Source of the DNA: an uncultured Collinsella sp.
GTDB taxonomy: Bacteria; Actinomycetota; Coriobacteriia; Coriobacteriales; Coriobacteriaceae
Direction of reading: 5' to 3'
Length of the DNA: 8,331 bases
Assembly: GCA_902479095.1 (NCBI GenBank)
Contig: CABSNL010000075.1
Span: 1 to 8,331, forward strand
This document shows, piece by piece, positions 6,553 through 8,331 of the stretch. The position numbers were made by a program, and so were the translations under genes. Below the pieces are notes generated by a model, which saw only the letters and a program-made list of their open reading frames with translations, was not told the DNA's origin and did not search any database. Each line of letters starts with the position of its first letter. Position 1 is the first letter of the stretch.

Positions 6553-8284
6553 CTAGCGCAGGGACCTCAGGCCGCCGGCATCCTTGTCGAGCACCGTAAA
6601 GCGCACGGCATCCAGGTGCTCCAAGATGCTGATGGCGCGTTTGCGCGACACGCCCAGGGCCTCGCGCAGCACGCTCGTGGTGGCAGCGCCGCCGGCCGCC
6701 TCAATGGCGGCGGCGACGAGCTCACGCGCATGGGCCTCGGCAGCAGCGGACAGGGCAACGTCGCGCTCGACCTTAACGATTGCGCGGTTGAGGGAAAGCT
6801 CGCGCAGGGCACGCGTCATGGTGTCGCGGCCGAGCTGCAGCTGTTCGCCCACCTCGGGAAGCGCCGGCGCATCCAAGCCGGCCTCGTCAAGCAGCGCGAC
6901 GATGCGCTCGCAAGCCTCTCGCACCACGCGTGCCGCCGCGGCGGCCGAATGCGGATCGAATACCTCGGCGCCCTCGGCGGCGCACACGCCACGCGAGCAG
7001 CCCTCGGCAATCAGAGCCGCGGCAACGGCTTCATCAGCGGCAGGCCACGCAGCATGGGCAACGGCACCGGGCGTAAAGCCCGTCTCCTTGGGAGCCGCCG
7101 CATGCATGACTGACAGGGTCGCCGCCAGTGCATCCATCGCGGCGTCGAGCACCACGGCGTCCGCCAAGTAGTCCGCATCACCCACAGCAAGCTTGCGAAC
7201 AGAGCCCTGCGACACCAACCCGCGCAGTGCGGCATCGGCCTCGCCGACACCAAGATCCAAAGCGTCGGCAACATCAACCGCCGTAACTGGCAGCATCTGC
7301 AGCGCCAGCCAAGCGCCCACACCGCCCGCGGTATCGCCGGACTCAAGCGCCGCAAACAGTGCGCGCTCGCCGGCAGAAAGCTCGCGCGAGCGACGGCAGC
7401 GCGAAAGCAGCACGCGCCCGCCGCCAATAAGCATAACGGGCGAATACGACAGCACCACGGCATGGTCTCCGGCACACAGCGGCAGCGGGTCCTCCAGGCG
7501 CACCTGCACGGTACGGGTCTCGCCCACCGCCATGGGGGCCTCGCCCTCCATGAACATGATACGACCGACAACCTCGGCTGTACCCGCCATCACGTGCACA
7601 CGCGCACCCGACTCGAGCACACGCGGCTTGGCCCCCTCGCGACCCAAGTAAGTGAACGTCATCATAAAGCGCAACGTCTGACCAAAGCGGTCCGCCACGC
7701 CCAGCATCTCGCCACGGTCAAGCGCCGCGACACCGTCACCAACCAGGTTGAGCGCCACGCGTTGCCCAGGCAGCGCGCGCGGCGTATCGCCATGCACCTG
7801 AATCCCGCGGACACGGCAGACCGTACGCGACGGCAAAGCCATCAGCTCGTCGCCCACCGCAACCGGCGCATCGTGCAACGTTCCCGTCACCACGGTACCG
7901 GCGCCCTTGATCGTAAAGCAGCGGTCAATCGGCAGGCGCGGCGCGGCATCACTCCGCTCGACACGGTCGCGGCAGGCATCCCAGCAGGCACTTACCTGCT
8001 CGTCGAGCACCGCAAGCAGCCCGTCGATCCCCTCGCCCGTCTTAGACGACACGGGCACAATCGGCGCGCCTGCAAACACGGTACCCGACAAAAAGTCATC
8101 GACATCGAGCTCGGCAAGCTCGGTCATCTCGGCATCGGCCAGGTCGCACATGGTCAGCGCGACCACCATATGCGTTACACCCAGCAACTCCAGCACATGC
8201 ACGTGCTCGCGCGTCTGCGGCATCACGCCCTCCACGGCAGAGACCACCAGCACGGCAACGTCGATGCCCGTCGCACCCTGCACC
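6553..8284 (-). CDS. selB: selenocysteine-specific elongation factor SelB, 5' truncated
   Basis: SelB is the EF-Tu-like GTPase that carries Sec-tRNA to UGA codons next to a SECIS hairpin. 577 residues are visible. By comparison with E. coli SelB about 69 N-terminal residues are missing, including the P-loop, switch I and DxPGH. Visible in order: GATGID...VVSAVEGVMPQTREHV (end of the G domain), the G4 position as TMCD (44-47 of the visible part) and the G5 region PVSSKTGEG. Domain II contains FTIKGAGTVVTGTL (123-136). Domain III and a long C-terminal winged-helix region for SECIS binding follow, ending with LGVSRKRAISILEHLD, which matches the last winged helix of E. coli SelB. The stop is TAG. 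The usual lysine of the NKxD/TKxD guanine-specificity motif is Met here. It is followed by element 2 and selC. The first codons of the apparent open frame beyond 8284 are adapter-derived. Confidence 0.97.
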
Positions 8285-8331
8285 CTGTCTCTTATACACA
8301 TCTGACGCTGCCGACGAAGCTAGAAGTGTAG
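8285..8331 (-). other. Nextera read-1 adapter, i5 index and start of P5 (artefact)
   Basis: 8285-8303 is the reverse complement of the Tn5 mosaic end. 8304-8317 (GACGCTGCCGACGA) completes the reverse complement of the Nextera read-1 adapter. The next eight bases AGCTAGAA (8318-8325) sit where an i5 index belongs, and the last six, GTGTAG, match the start of reverse-complement P5. This is library sequence, and it removes the selB 5' end. Confidence 0.98.

Noticed and set aside
30..6555. In-frame UGA codons or SECIS-bearing selenoprotein genes
   Set aside because: I read the five coding genes and found no internal TGA. The four native stops visible besides selB are TAA, TAA, TAA and TAG, and selB ends in TAG, so no gene here is extended by a UGA.
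8285..8301. Apparent N terminus (MCIRDR) of the selB open frame
   Set aside because: These codons are the reverse-complemented Tn5 mosaic end, a well-known adapter artefact.

Overview
This is an 8.3-kb, high-GC contig. All five protein genes and the one tRNA gene lie on the minus strand. The proteins look like those of an anaerobic gut actinobacterium of the Coriobacteriia (Collinsella-like). That placement is an inference from base composition, protein style and gene content, not something shown directly. Both ends carry Illumina Nextera adapter sequence (1-29 and 8285-8331), so the native DNA is about 30-8284. The two outermost genes are cut off there.

Layout in the direction of transcription (right to left): (1) selB, the selenocysteine-specific elongation factor, lacking its first ~70 residues. 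(2) A palindromic repeat element (6463-6525). (3) selC, the UCA-anticodon selenocysteine tRNA, with its own candidate promoter and a clear intrinsic terminator. (4) mobA, molybdenum-cofactor guanylyltransferase. (5) A small cysteine-rich DUF3343 (putative Se/S carrier-like) protein gene whose ribosome binding site lies just after the mobA stop. (6) A ~250-bp gap. (7) gdhA, hexameric glutamate dehydrogenase, with its own strong Shine-Dalgarno and terminator. (8) A second palindromic element of the same family (3352-3426). (9) A two-gene molybdenum hydroxylase operon: an FAD subunit, then, coupled through a TAATG overlap, a fused [2Fe-2S]/molybdopterin subunit truncated at its C terminus by the contig end.

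The common theme is selenium and molybdenum. selB and selC decode UGA as selenocysteine. MobA makes the guanylylated molybdenum cofactor used by enzymes such as formate dehydrogenase, often a selenoprotein. The DUF3343 protein and the xanthine-dehydrogenase-like enzyme recall selenium-dependent molybdenum hydroxylase loci, where selenium is a labile Mo ligand rather than selenocysteine. The window could therefore serve both uses of selenium, though the selenium dependence of this hydroxylase is inferred. gdhA looks like an independent unit of ammonia/glutamate metabolism.

The most unusual sequence signal is the pair of intergenic inverted-repeat elements. They share end motifs and loop blocks, but their inner stem sequences differ while staying complementary. 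That pattern suggests a dispersed structured element family in this genome.
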